From Cymbidium sinense (lineage: Eukaryota > Streptophyta > Magnoliopsida > Asparagales > Orchidaceae): DNA of 64,000 bases. Of this stretch, positions 12,274 to 22,838 are shown in pieces. How positions within the stretch are numbered: the first letter of the stretch is position 1; every line of letters begins with the position of its first letter. A program made the translations under genes and the position numbers. The stretch spans positions 86,648,945 through 86,712,944 of the forward strand of contig CM038216.1 of assembly GCA_021442155.1 (NCBI GenBank), given 5' to 3'. Below the pieces are notes generated by a model. The model had not been told where the DNA came from, made no database searches, and saw only the letters and a list, made by a program, of their open reading frames with translations.

Positions 12274-12720
12274 AATGGGCAGAACTTGATGGCAATAACA
12301 TCACCATCAACAAGGATCAGTCTACATTTAGTGGAGGAGGCAAACGCGGAGGAGGTGAAGGTGAAGACAGCGGTTATTGCAGTGGTGGTTATGGAGGAGG
12401 AAGGAGCGACGGAGGTTACAACCATGGTGGTGGTAGAGGAAGAGATCTGGGATATGATGGTGAATCTCACTACTCAAGAGGCGGGGGTGGGTCTAATGAG
12501 AACTAGAGAAACTGAAGAATGACCAATCTAATCTACTGCTTATGAAACTATGTCTTTATAATAGAGATGGTTCTACTAATCTAGGGTTTTTGATTTGCTC
12601 TATGGGTGCTCATTTTTTATCTATGTCATCGCTTGTGTCTTAGAAAAGTTGGGGCACTACTTGGTTGATGAAATCAAAAAGGAAAAATGTTTAATTTGAA
12701 TTTGTCCTCTATTAAAAAAA
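12274..12720 (+). pseudogene. GRP C-terminal fragment, copy 2
   Basis: Same cassette as copy 1, starting at the same CCCTAAG/AAT junction. One C is missing in the AACCTTGAT segment, which shifts the frame after four codons. The Trp codon of the terminal DGNWRN is TAG. The first Gly-rich segment is shortened: the part encoding the RSRGAGGYGGG region is missing, so the frame passes from the first TAT-rich segment directly to GGYGGG. The 3' UTR is complete and ends in A7. Confidence 0.88.
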
Positions 12721-12748
12721 CCTTAAACCCTAAACCTTAAACCCTATG

Positions 12749-13216
12749 AATGGCGTAACCATAACGATAGAACATCAACTAGGCCCACCCAGATCTAGTG
12801 GAGGTGAAGGTGGAGGTGGCATGTGGGTGGTGGGGATCTAGAGGTGCTAGTGGATATGGAGGTGGCAGTTGGAATAGTGGTGGCTATAGACACTGGAGGA
12901 GTGACGAAGGTTATAGACGTGCTGGTGGCAGAGGGAGAGATCGGGGATATAATGGCAGCTCCTGCTACTCGAGAGGTGGGGGTGGTTCTGATGGGAACTA
13001 AGGAAACTAAAGAATGATCAATTCAATCTACTTCTTGTTAAACTGGGTCTTTACATTAGAGACGGTTCTACTTATCTAGGGTTTTTGATTTGCTCTATGG
13101 GAGCTCAATTTTTATCTATGTCATTGCTTATGTCTTATAAAACTTGGGATGATACTTGGTTCATGAAATCAAAAAGAAGAAATGTTGAATATGAATTTGT
13201 TCTCTACTAAAAAAAA
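12749..13216 (+). pseudogene. GRP C-terminal fragment, copy 3
   Basis: This cassette begins only 28 bp after the A run of copy 2; the spacer is four CCCTAAA-like heptamers. The first 40 bases are strongly altered and the Gln-14 codon is TAG. The correct frame is open from about 12798 to TAA at 12999-13001 and reads GSRGASGYGGGSWNSGGY, then GGRGRDRGYNGSSCYSRGGGG. The terminal Trp-Arg pair is changed, giving an early TAA. The 3' UTR ends in A9. Confidence 0.88.
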
Positions 13217-14369
13217 ACTTTAAGCCCTAAACCCTAAACCCTAAACCTTAAACTAAAACTTAAACCTTAAACCAAAATCCTAAACCCTAAACCCTAAACC
13301 CCAAACCCTAAACCCCAAACCCTAAACCCTAAACCCTAAACTGAACCTAAACCCTAAACCCTAAACCTTAAACCCTAAAAAGCTAAAAACCTAAACCTAA
13401 ATAAAATAAAACCAAAAAATAAAATAAAAAAAAAACTTAAACTAACATAAAATAAAAAATAAAAAAAATAAAAAATCATAAACTTAAACTTAACCCTAAA
13501 CCTAAACCTAAACCTATAACTAAAAGGAAAATTAAATAAAAAATAAAAACTCAACTAAAATAAAATAAATAAAAACCTAGTCTAAACTAAAAAATAAATA
13601 ACTTAAATAAAATAAAAACTAAACCTAAAATAAAAATAAAGTAAACCTAAAATAAAATAAAATAAAAACCTAAACCTAAAAAATAAACATAAAATAAAAC
13701 TAAAAAATAAATAAAAAATTAAAATTAAACCCTAAACTAAAAAAAGCCTAAACCTAAAATAAAAATAAGATAAACAAACTAAAATAAACCTAAACCTAAA
13801 CTAAAATAAACTAAACTAAAATAAATAAATCCTAAACATAAACCTAAACCTAAACCTAAATTAAATAAAATAAAATAAACTAAAAATAAACCTAAACCTA
13901 AACTAAAAAATAAAACCTAAAAATAAACCTAAATAAAAACCTAAAACCTAAACCTAAAAAAATAAAATAAAAACCTAAACCTAAACCTAAAAATAAAAAA
14001 TAAAACTAAACCTATAAAATAAAATAAAAATAAAACTCAACTAAAAAATAAACCTAAACCTAAAAAATAAACTAAAATAAAAAACCAAAACTAAAATAAA
14101 TAAACATAAAATACATAAACTAAACTAAATAAAAATAAAAAATAAACCTAAATAAAAAAAATAAAATAAACTCAAATAAATAAAAAATAAACTAAATAAA
14201 CCAAAACCTACTAGTTTACTTAATTTAAGAGAAAAACCCTAAACTCTAAAACTAGCGTTAAACCCTAAACACTAAACCTACATCCTTAAATCGACAACAC
14301 TAAACCATAAACCCTAAACCCCAAACCCTAACCCTAAACCTAAATCCTAAACTAACCCTAAACCTTAAG
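13217..14369 (+). repeat. Satellite monomer between GRP copies 3 and 4
   Basis: A CCCTAAA block (13217-13376) is followed by the landmark AAAAAGCTAAAAACC at 13377, an AT domain of about 0.83 kb, the landmark at 14205-14235 and a CCCTAAA block to 14369. This is a good type example of a monomer. Confidence 0.82.
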
Positions 14370-14856
14370 AATGTGCAGAACCTTGACGGTAAGAACATCA
14401 CCGTCAACTAGACTCAGTCTAAATATGGTGGCGAAGGCGAAGGTAGAGGGGACGGTTATTGTAGTGGTGGTGGGGTATCTTGAGGTGCTGGTGGATATAG
14501 AGGTGGTGGTCAAAGCAATGTTGGTTATGGAGGTGGGAGGAACGACAGACGTTATAGCCTTGGTGGTGGTGGAGGTAGAGATCGGGGATATGATGGTGGA
14601 TCATGCTACTTGAGAGGTGGGGGTGGTTTTGATGGGAGCTACAAAAACTGAAGAATGATCGATCCGATCTAATACTTATGGAACTATTTATATATAGTAG
14701 AGACAGTTCTACTTATCTATGGTTTTTGATTTGCTCTATGGGTGCTCATTTTTCATCTATGTCATCACTTATGTCTTAGAAAACTTGGGGTGCTACTTGG
14801 TTGATAAAATTGAAAAGAAAAAAAGATGAATCTAAATTTGTTCTCTATTAAAAAAA
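14370..14856 (+). pseudogene. GRP C-terminal fragment, copy 4
   Basis: The 282-nt frame from AAT (14370) to TGA (14649-14651) keeps its full length with no net indel. It has two in-frame stops: TAG at Gln-14 and TGA in place of an Arg codon (position 37). The tail reads GGYGGGRNDRRY, then GGGGRDRGYDGGSCYLRGGGG. The 3' UTR is complete and ends in A7. Confidence 0.9.
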
Positions 14857-15230
14857 CATTAAACCTTAAACTAAAACTTAAACCCTAAACCTAAAACCTA
14901 AACCCTAAACCCTAAACCCTAAACCATAAACCCTAAACCTAAAATATAAACCATAAACCCTAAACCCTAAACCATAAACCCTAAAAACTCTAAACCCTAA
15001 ACACTAAACTGTATACCCTAAACCCTAAACTCTAAACCCTAAACCCTAAACCTTAAAGCCTAAAACCTTAAACACTAAACGCTAAACCCTAAATCCTAAA
15101 ACCATAAACCCTAAACCATAAAACCTACAACCCTAAACCCTAAACCCCCAACCCTAAACCCTTAACCCTAATCCCTAAACTAACTCTAAACCCTAAACTC
15201 TAAACTAAGCCTAAACCCTAAACCCTAAAA
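14857..15230 (+). repeat. Degenerate telomere block ending at a GRP-type junction
   Basis: This is nearly pure CCCTAAA-type repeat. It ends with ACTAAGCCTAAACCCTAAAC followed by CCTAAAAATTG. The same kind of run-in (CTAACCCTAAACCCTAAG/AATGG) precedes GRP copies 2 and 4, so a GRP cassette probably once began here. Foreign sequence begins at about 15231. Confidence 0.7.
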
Positions 15231-16284
15231 ATTGAATAAAGAGGTTCTTAGGAGTTGATTTAAAGAATGACCTAATCGTAACATAATTATGGTAGCTAAA
15301 GAAAATGTTTTCAAGAGTCTTTCTCTTGACTATTAGAGATTTGAATACCCTAAACCCTAACCCTAAATCATATTATAGTACCATATATTATAGTATAATG
15401 TAGCATCATATATTTGAGCATGTAGTGATGTGTTATTGGATGTTATAAGATGTTTTAAAATGCTTTAGTATATTATGGTATTGTGCCCTATAGTCTATAT
15501 TAATATAAATAATAAAAATATTGATTTAATAAATTAGATGAAGAAATTTGTTAAATTTGAAATGGGAATAAGGTTATAGTACCAAAGTTGTGCTGCTCCA
15601 CTTGTAGTCTAAAAAGAAAGATTATATGTTCAAAATAAATATTATATGTTGTAGCATAGTATAACATCATATATCATAATATATTATTCTATGCATTTTA
15701 AATTCCTTTAGTATTTTAAAATCATGCTTCACCTAGCATTATTTATAAAAATGTTGATTTAGACTTTAAAATGGTAGAATTGGCCATATTCATAATAGGT
15801 AGAGCATGGCATCATAATATATTATTCCAATTTAAAATATGTAAGTGATAATGACAAAAATATATAGTTTTTATTGTTTAGTCTAATTTTATGATTTTTT
15901 ATCTTAAGCAATCCCTTGTGATGTGATATGCAATATAATATAATATAATATGTTATAGTGTATTATAATATAGGATGCCATAACATTGTGTAGCTTCATG
16001 CAAGATATAGATTGTGTATTACTACTTGTTGTTTAGCATATTTTAGTTTGTTATAGTATGATGTAGTAGTGTTTTACTAGTATAATTAATAAAAATATTT
16101 ATTTATGATGATGGGATTTGGCCAAATTTAAGGTAAGCTTTAGGGAACATCATTATGTATGGTGTGTCTTTTAATCAAAAGAATGGAATTTTGCATCCAA
16201 AATAAATGTTCATTTTTCAACCAAATATTATAAATTTTTTGCTCAAAGTGATTCATTTTATGGTGTAATGTAAGATAATATATT
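15231..16284. other. Unassigned AT-rich sequence
   Basis: About 1 kb of AT-rich, non-satellite sequence lies between the telomere block and gypsy copy A. One short CCCTAAACCCTAACCCTAAA island sits at about 15350-15368. Words such as TAGCATCATATATT and TATTATAGTAT recur (about 15400, 15665, 15805, 15960). No open frame or known domain is seen. It may be the edge of a transposon whose coding part is gone. Confidence 0.5.
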
Positions 16285-18612
16285 TGAGCTAGAATCGACA
16301 ACATCATTAGGTAATGCTTGATATCTTTGAAGACATGCTCACACTTTTCATCCCACTTGAACTTGGCATTCTTTTTGACAAGTGCTGAGAATGGCTAACA
16401 TCTTCCTCGATAAGTTGGATATAAAGCATCTTAGATATGCCAGCCACCCTTGGAATGATCTGAGTTGAGTTAAACTTTTAAGGGGTGGCATTTCTAATAT
16501 CACTTTGATCTTCTCTAGATCAATTTTGATTCCCTGGTGTCCGACAACAAACCCAAGGAATTTCCCTGAAGCTACTCCAAATGCACACTTCAGGGGGTTT
16601 ATTTTGAGGTTAAATTATCTTTATTGTTCAAAAACTACTCTCAAGTCAGATAGATGGTATACATTTTCTCTACTTTTCACCACGAGATCATCGACAAAGC
16701 ACTCAACTTGATGATGAATGAGTTAATCAAAATTTGAGCCATAGCCCACTGCTATGTAGCACCATCATTTTTAGTGTTGAAAGGCATGACCTTATAATAA
16801 TAGATTCTGATCGGGGTTCTAAAAGCAGTGTTTTTTTCATCTGCATGGGCCATCTTTATTTGGTTATATCTAGATGGGCCATCCATGAAAGAGAAGACTG
16901 CATGAGATGAGGCAAAGTTCACCATTAGCTCCAGGATTGGCAACGAAAATTCATCTTTTGGACATGCCTTATTTAAATCCCTAAAATTGACATATATGTG
17001 AATTTGGCCCTTCTTTTTGTTAACTAGGATGATGTTGTCTAACCAGGTAGGGTATTTTTCTTTTCGGATGAAGCCAACATCAATCAATTTCTTGACTTCA
17101 TAAATGACCAGTTGTTCTATGTCTAATCAAATGCGTCTACGAGCTTGCTTGATAGGGTTAGCAGTAGGCTCTATTGCTAGTTTATGGACCGCTATGTTTA
17201 GAGCCAATCTAGACATCTCTTCATAACTCCATGCAAAGTAGTCCCTAAATAAAGAACTAATGTATGTCGAGCGTGGATCTTCTTCAATTCCTAAGTTGAT
17301 TTCCTTGAGCTCATCGATGGTTGAATTGGTCTTTTCTTTAAACTCTAGCGGTGAAACTTTGACATCAAGATCATCTAAATCATCTGAAGTTTCTAAGCAT
17401 AGCTCCTCATATAAGTTAATGTGATTTGAAAAGAACCAATCAGATTACAAATGATTGGTGATGACTAAGCAGTAATTATCATCATCGACTGGACCCACTA
17501 TATCAAATCCTAGTCTCAGTTTTGATTGAGAGCTTTTGCATTTGTTCTTCCATATTCTTTTGAAGTAGTCGGACATGTGCTTTGACCAAGTATGTGGGAT
17601 TAACCCTTTCTTTGCTAAATTATGAACACAAGGCAAGTACCAATCAAAAGGTAATTCTATTAAATCTTCATATGAATCATCCTCAAGTTCTACATCAACT
17701 TTTTGACTTGAGGATGATGCTCCCAAAAAAAAACCTCTGAGTTTTCACTCTTATGGATGACTTAGGGGATTGCTTAACTATCAAACTCTCACTATTTTGT
17801 GAGGAAGGTGGGGTTAGAACTAAGGTTCACAACTGATGCCTAACTGTTTCACACATAGACTTGGATACACTTATACTCTGCTTTAGAGCCCGATCATCAT
17901 CGCTATTTGGCTCAAGTGTCACCTCTAAGAGAATCTACTATTGAGAAGAGCTAGCTGGTGTGTTAATCATATCAGACTCATCCTATGAACTAGATTTTAA
18001 GTCTATATAGATAGAAGGTGTACTCCTGCTAGCAGGGATATATCTTCTATTGGGTGGCCAATAAAGAGATTTTCCACCTCTGGGATTGACTCAAAACTGG
18101 CCTCTTCCTCTGCCTAGTGGAGGTCAGGTCATCCTACCCATAGGTTCGAATGGAGTAATGAACTATGGGTGTAATATAATGTTAAGCTCCACTTCCTCTT
18201 CCAAGTCTATTTTCGCTCACTTTTATTTTTTTCATTTTCTCTTTTCTTTTCTTTTTCTTTTTCTCCTTCATTTTCTTTTTCTTTTTCTTTTTCAATTATT
18301 TTTAAACTTTGGCCAAGTTCGTGAGAATAGACTTGTTGATTTTGAGGGAGGTAGTAAGCCATATCCTCATATATGCCGACCTCGTGAACTATAAATGGCT
18401 TGAGTTCTCCTTTGACATAGTAGATGATCCCACCTCTCACAAACTTCATACACTTATGTAGAGAGGATGGAACTATGTTGTTCTCATGTATCCAGGTCTC
18501 CCAAGCAAAGCGTTCAAAGATGCATCCGAGTCTATAATGTGAAACTTGGCTTCGATCTTCCAATCATCTATCTCCAAGGGAAACACTATGGAGCCTAAGG
18601 CTGCTGACCTCA
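16285..18612 (-). pseudogene. Gypsy pol fragment (protease end, linker, RT), copy A
   Basis: The protease end reads EIDDWKIEAKFHIIDSD, then ALLG, then a frame change inside the GRPWIHE box, then NNIVPSSLHKCMKFV. The linker after VHEVGIYEDMAYYLPQN is an EKEKEKEN-type charged stretch coded by a polypyrimidine tract. An acidic segment (17726-17445) and the block FAWSYEEM (about 17215) precede RT. RT is open from 17087 to 16752: KYPTWLDNII, VNFRDLNKACPKDEF, FSFMDGPSRYNQIKM, YYYKVMPF. In another frame near 16684-16716 is HHQVECFVDDLVVKS, so the catalytic FVDD box survives. The DSG/DTG catalytic part of the protease is missing. Confidence 0.82.
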
Positions 18613-19484
18613 CTTTGGAGTGGATTCAATCATCACATCTTAGACTTAGGAGTCTTCTAGAAACTAAGACTTCCTAGTCATAAGACACTTCTAACAGTAA
18701 ACGCTAACTCCTAAAGACTTAGAAGGTTAACCATAGGATTTGGTAATGCCTTAGGGATTACGATAATCCACCTACCCTACAACACAAATCCAATCCATGT
18801 TCACCTTCTCAAACCAAACCTCAAGTTTAATTCAAACATCAAACTGAAATCCAAATCCAAACCCAAATTCTAAAACCAATTGAATGAAGCCCATGATCAA
18901 ATCCAAACTTGAAACCCTTCCTAAGCCATATGACCTATCCCATGGACTTAGCCAAATCTTAATCCAAATCAATCCAAAATCAATTATTTTTCATATAATC
19001 AATTTATATCCTCAATCATCTTCCTGAATATAAATCAAATCTACATTCAAATTATCAAAAATAAATCAAATTATATCAAAACCCCTCCTAATCATATAAC
19101 CTATCCCATGGACTTTGCAAAATCTTAATCCAAATCAAGTCTAACTCAATTGATTTTCTCACAAATCAATTATATTTTCAATCATCTTCATAAATTTAAA
19201 TGAAATATACATTTAAATCATCAAAACTAAATCAAACCAAATCAAAATCCAAACCTAAGCCACATGACCTAACTCCATGGACTTAGCCAAATTCCTTCAT
19301 TCCAAAATCCAAATTCAATTGATTTTCTCATTAATCAATCATACCTTCAATCATATTCAAAAATATAAATGAAATATATAGTCATCAAGCCAAACCAAAA
19401 TCAACCCAAGTCAAACCCAACTTAACCCTTTTAACTTGAAATGTTCAAATGAACCAAAAACCATTTGAACCCAAGCTAATTGCA

Positions 19485-19532
<48 letters not shown>

Positions 19533-21645
19533 AAATCCATATATAAACTCAACTAAATCCAAGTCAACCCAAAATCAAACCAAACCCAATTGGTCCACTT
19601 GACCCAAAGTGGCCAATTTGACCTATTTGAGCCAAGATTTAATCCTACCAAAATTAGATTGAACCAAGCCCATCAAAACCTCCCATCATGATTGTTGATC
19701 ACCCTAGGTTGATCAATTATCACAAATTGGGTCAAACCAAGTCAAATTGGTCATTTAACCAAGTCAACCCTTAACCCATATGAACCTAATCTAGCCAAAT
19801 TGCAACCTATGCCAAATCCCTTAAAACTAATAATTCATACCAAATCAAAATCAATATTTGAATATGACTTGACCTTCAATTGAGTCAAACCAAACCCAAT
19901 TAGCCCTCTTGACTCAAGTTGACCAAATTGAGTAAAGGATCAAATTGGGTCAAATTAAAATATAAACCAAATTGATTGCAACCAATGGCTCAAGTTCATT
20001 CCAAATTGATTGTTGAACTTGACCAAAGCCATGATTTGACCCAATTGAACCCAATTGACCTACTTAGCCAAAATTGACATGAAGTTTCAACTTGGCCTAA
20101 AAAAAAAAGCCTACAATCATCTTCAATTGGTCAACTAAACCCAAACCAACACCCAACCCAAGCCAATTTGACCAAATTGGTCAACTTAACCCATTTGACT
20201 AAAATGAATTCAAATGAGACAAAATAAAATCTTTTCCAAACTAAACCAAACCATTTGAACCAAAACATCCCAAATGATCATATGAACTTGACCCAACCCT
20301 TAGTTTGACCCAATTTGACCAATTAGTCAACTTGACCCAACCTAACCCAATTTGATCTAAATGAGTCAAATTGAGCCAAACCTAACCAAATCAACTCCAA
20401 TTTACTTAAAATTTGGGCTAACCCACTTTTGGATCATTTCAAATCTTCCTATATTAAATCCAATGCCAAATGATCATTCTACCCTTGGTTCAAGGGCATC
20501 ACATGAGACAAATCGCCCATGTAAGTGATCATTTCCATTCCATGGCCACTTGGTACTCTCCCAAGGGGTAGTTAGGTCAGCCATGACACGTGGGAGGTGA
20601 AATCACCTCACCCTCCCCATTGGAGCATTTGAAACCCATAGGACACTCATGATTCCTCTTTGGTAGCCACCTTCACACTTTCAACCAACCAAGCAGAGTC
20701 AACTCACTTCCTCCCTGCCACCCATAACTCCCTGAGATGGCCGGATGTCTACTAGAAGCCAAACCCGATCGCACCATCTGATGAAGTTGAAGGGGGATAT
20801 ACCCCCTCATTTCCACTCAAACACACACAAAAATCATTCCTTAGAGCCCTAGCTACCCAATATGAACCACTAGAGCCATTCCCTAAGCTCTCATGCTCAT
20901 TCCTCAATCAAAAAAATCCATTCCCATCTATCCCAAAATAGGACATTTTCATTTCTAACCTAACTTCCTCATTTCTCAATAAAACTTAAATTAATTTTGC
21001 ACGCACCTTCCCTAAGCCTTGTTGAGCAAGAACGAATCATATCCTAAGCTTCCTGAGCACTAGAGGTGGGACTTCGATCAAAGCCAAAATCATCGCTTCA
21101 TGGCATTCGAATAATGTCAAGGAATTGATCCAATTACTCAATAAGGCTCCAAGATCAAACTACCTCAATCATTCGAGCCACAGATCTTGAGCTCCGATAA
21201 AGTTTGCTTCTAAAAATGATCCTTAGGCAAAAGTGGGTTGGAGGTTTTTGAAGAAAACTTGCATTTCATGTGATCTTTACCCTTGGATCCCCTCTGATCG
21301 ATGTTGTATGGGATCCTTTTGGATTTTATTTGAGCTTGGGTAAGGTCAGATCAAGTGACTAATGGAGGACAAACTCCATTCTCCCTTACTCGTGTGATGT
21401 TAGATCACGCATCATCCATTTCGCATGATCAGAGGGGACAGTTGAGATTAGATCCACTAGATCGATCTGATTCAATCTTATCATGCTGTGGGATTAATCA
21501 TAGAGATCGACGGATGAGAAAGCACGCCACTAAATAAGTAATCAGTTTGATAAATTTTAAGCTAATCCCATCTGCCAATGGAAAGTGCATCGACATGGTG
21601 CCAATAAGATTAAGCTTAATTAATCATTTTTAATGCCTGAAACTT
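18613..21645 (-). repeat. Gypsy copy A non-coding part (LTR or leader-like)
   Basis: This is 3 kb of non-coding DNA that aligns by eye with copy B (30537 to about 33690). It begins with TG at 18613, directly against the protease fragment. The middle (about 19400-20420) is a run of degenerate TTGACC/CCAAATT words. The part near 20500-21600 carries unique LTR-like sequence with AGCCCTAGCTACCC. It stops at 21645 in telomere-like repeat, where copy B continues. Whether it is LTR, leader, or both cannot be settled by eye. Confidence 0.6.
19489..19529. repeat. (TA)n microsatellite
   Basis: About 20 TA units. The matching place in gypsy copy B (about 31400) has only TTTATATATC, so the tract expanded in copy A alone. 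Confidence 0.95.
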
Positions 21646-21934
21646 CTAAAAATCCAAAACCCTAAAGCCTAAACACTAAACCCTAACCCTAAACCATAAA
21701 CCATAAAACTAACCCTAAACCCTAAATCCTAAACACTAAACTATAAACCCTAAACTATAAAACCTAAACCCTAAACTCTAAACCCAAAACCCTAAAAACC
21801 CAAAATCCTAAAGTCTAAAACCCTAAACGCTAACCCCAAACCATAAACCATAAAACCCTCAAACCCTAAACTGTAAAACCCTAAACCCTAAACCCTAAAC
21901 CCTAAACTCTAAACCCTAAACCCTTAAAACCTAA
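21646..21934 (+). repeat. Telomere-like island inside the retrotransposon complex
   Basis: About 290 bp of degenerate CCCTAAA repeat, C-rich on the + strand like the flanking satellite. It joins the broken end of gypsy copy A to the 3' tail of an RTE LINE. It is probably a remnant of the satellite into which these elements inserted. Confidence 0.85.
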
Positions 21935-22838
21935 AAACATACAACAACAACAACAACAACAATAACAAATAACAAGCATTATTAATTAGTACATGAATCC
22001 TTCATCTCCATTGTGTCCTATTATGTGTCAAATTCTCATTTAAATCAAGTATACTAAGATCATTTTTTATACATCTTAACCAAGTCTTCTTAGGTCTACC
22101 TTTACCTTTCTTAACATAAGGCAAATCTAATGCATCTACTCTCCTAATCGGGTCATCGGACGACCGATGCTTTATGTGGCAAACCATCTAAGGTGATTCC
22201 CTCTAATATTATCGACCACTGGAGCTACTCCAAATTTTTCCCGAATATATTCATTTTGCATTCTATCTCTAAGAGTAAAGCCACTCATCCACCTAAGCAT
22301 CCTCATTCTGTAACACTTAACTTAGTCTTATGCTTCTCTTTTATTGGCCAACATTCTGCACCATAAGTCATTGCAGGTCTTACCACCATCTTGTAAAATT
22401 TTTCCTTAAGTTTAAGTGGAACTTTTCTATGACATAATAGGCCAGATGCATTCCTCCACTTCAACCATCCAACTTGAATTCTACTAATAACATCACCATC
22501 TATTTCACCATCATTTTGAACAATAGAGCCTAAATATCTGAAACGCTCACTATTATTAATGGCTTGTTCACCTAATGTCTCAACACTACCACTAGAACTT
22601 CTACAACTAAAATTACACTCCATATATTCAGTTCTAGATCTACTTAAATGAAAACCTTTAGACGCTAGAGTTGACCTCCATAATTCAAGTTTCTATTGGA
22701 CTCCCTATCTAGTCTTATCAACAAGAAGAATGTCATCAGTAAAAAGCATACACCAAGGTACATCTTCTTGTAAATGCCGAGTAAGAACATCTATAACTAA
22801 AGTAAAAAGATAAGGGCTTAAAGCTGATCCTTGATGAG
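21935..22838 (-). mobile_element. RTE-clade LINE, 5'-truncated 3' end
   Basis: Read on the minus strand, the copy starts inside RT (HQGSALSPYLFTLVIDVLTR region, about 22838-22760) and ends with the (TTG)n tail typical of plant RTE LINEs, here (CAA)n at 21942-21965 on the + strand. The RT box near 22730 reads as MLFTDD, one residue away from the family FADD/YADD form. An open stretch 22623-22303 holds RFRYLGSIVQNDGEIDGD and YGAECWPIKEKH. A second one, 22187-22002, holds the terminal KKGKGRPKKTWLRC segment. This copy and the one at 1-2055 are different halves and need not be one element. Confidence 0.85.
22303..22623 (-). pseudogene. RTE LINE RT C-terminal segment
   Basis: An open stretch of 106 codons covers the thumb region of RTE reverse transcriptase: MECNFS near the start, FRYLGSIVQNDGEIDGDV, WLKWRNASGLLCHRKVPLKL, VVRPAMTYGAECWPIKEKH. 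It continues in other frames into the MLRWMSGFTLRDR-type segment and the KGRPKKTW segment below 22200. It is one piece of the truncated element that spans 21935-22838. Confidence 0.82.

Larger units (their letters stand above)
16285..21645 (-). mobile_element. Ty3-gypsy retrotransposon, Tat/Ogre lineage, copy A (gag-less, truncated)
   Basis: Read on the minus strand, the order is a 3-kb non-coding part (21645-18613), the end of a protease domain (about 18612-18390), a Lys/Glu-rich linker (about 18300-18205), a pre-RT region and RT (17400-16500), and the start of the RT-RNase H connection (to 16285). The EELKEINLG-, EDPRSTYIS-, FAWSYEEM- and KYPTWL-type blocks are typical of the Tat lineage (Ogre/Retand relatives). 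No gag, no protease catalytic site, no integrase. Left truncation is at about 16285 and right truncation at about 21645, where telomere-like repeat starts. The same arrangement recurs in copy B, so the gag-less form was itself copied. Confidence 0.8.

Noticed and set aside
14857..15230. A functional telomere or chromosome end
   Set aside because: The heptamers are too diverged, blocks are short, and unique sequence lies on both sides, so these are interstitial relics.
15231..15350. Faint resemblance of GTAACATAATTATGGTAGC to a conserved large-subunit rRNA segment
   Set aside because: The match is short, with gaps, and the flanking bases do not follow rRNA. It is insufficient to call an rRNA fragment.
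21942..21965. (CAA)n microsatellite as an independent repeat
   Set aside because: It is the 3' tail of the RTE LINE, which characteristically ends in such a repeat, so it is described with that element.
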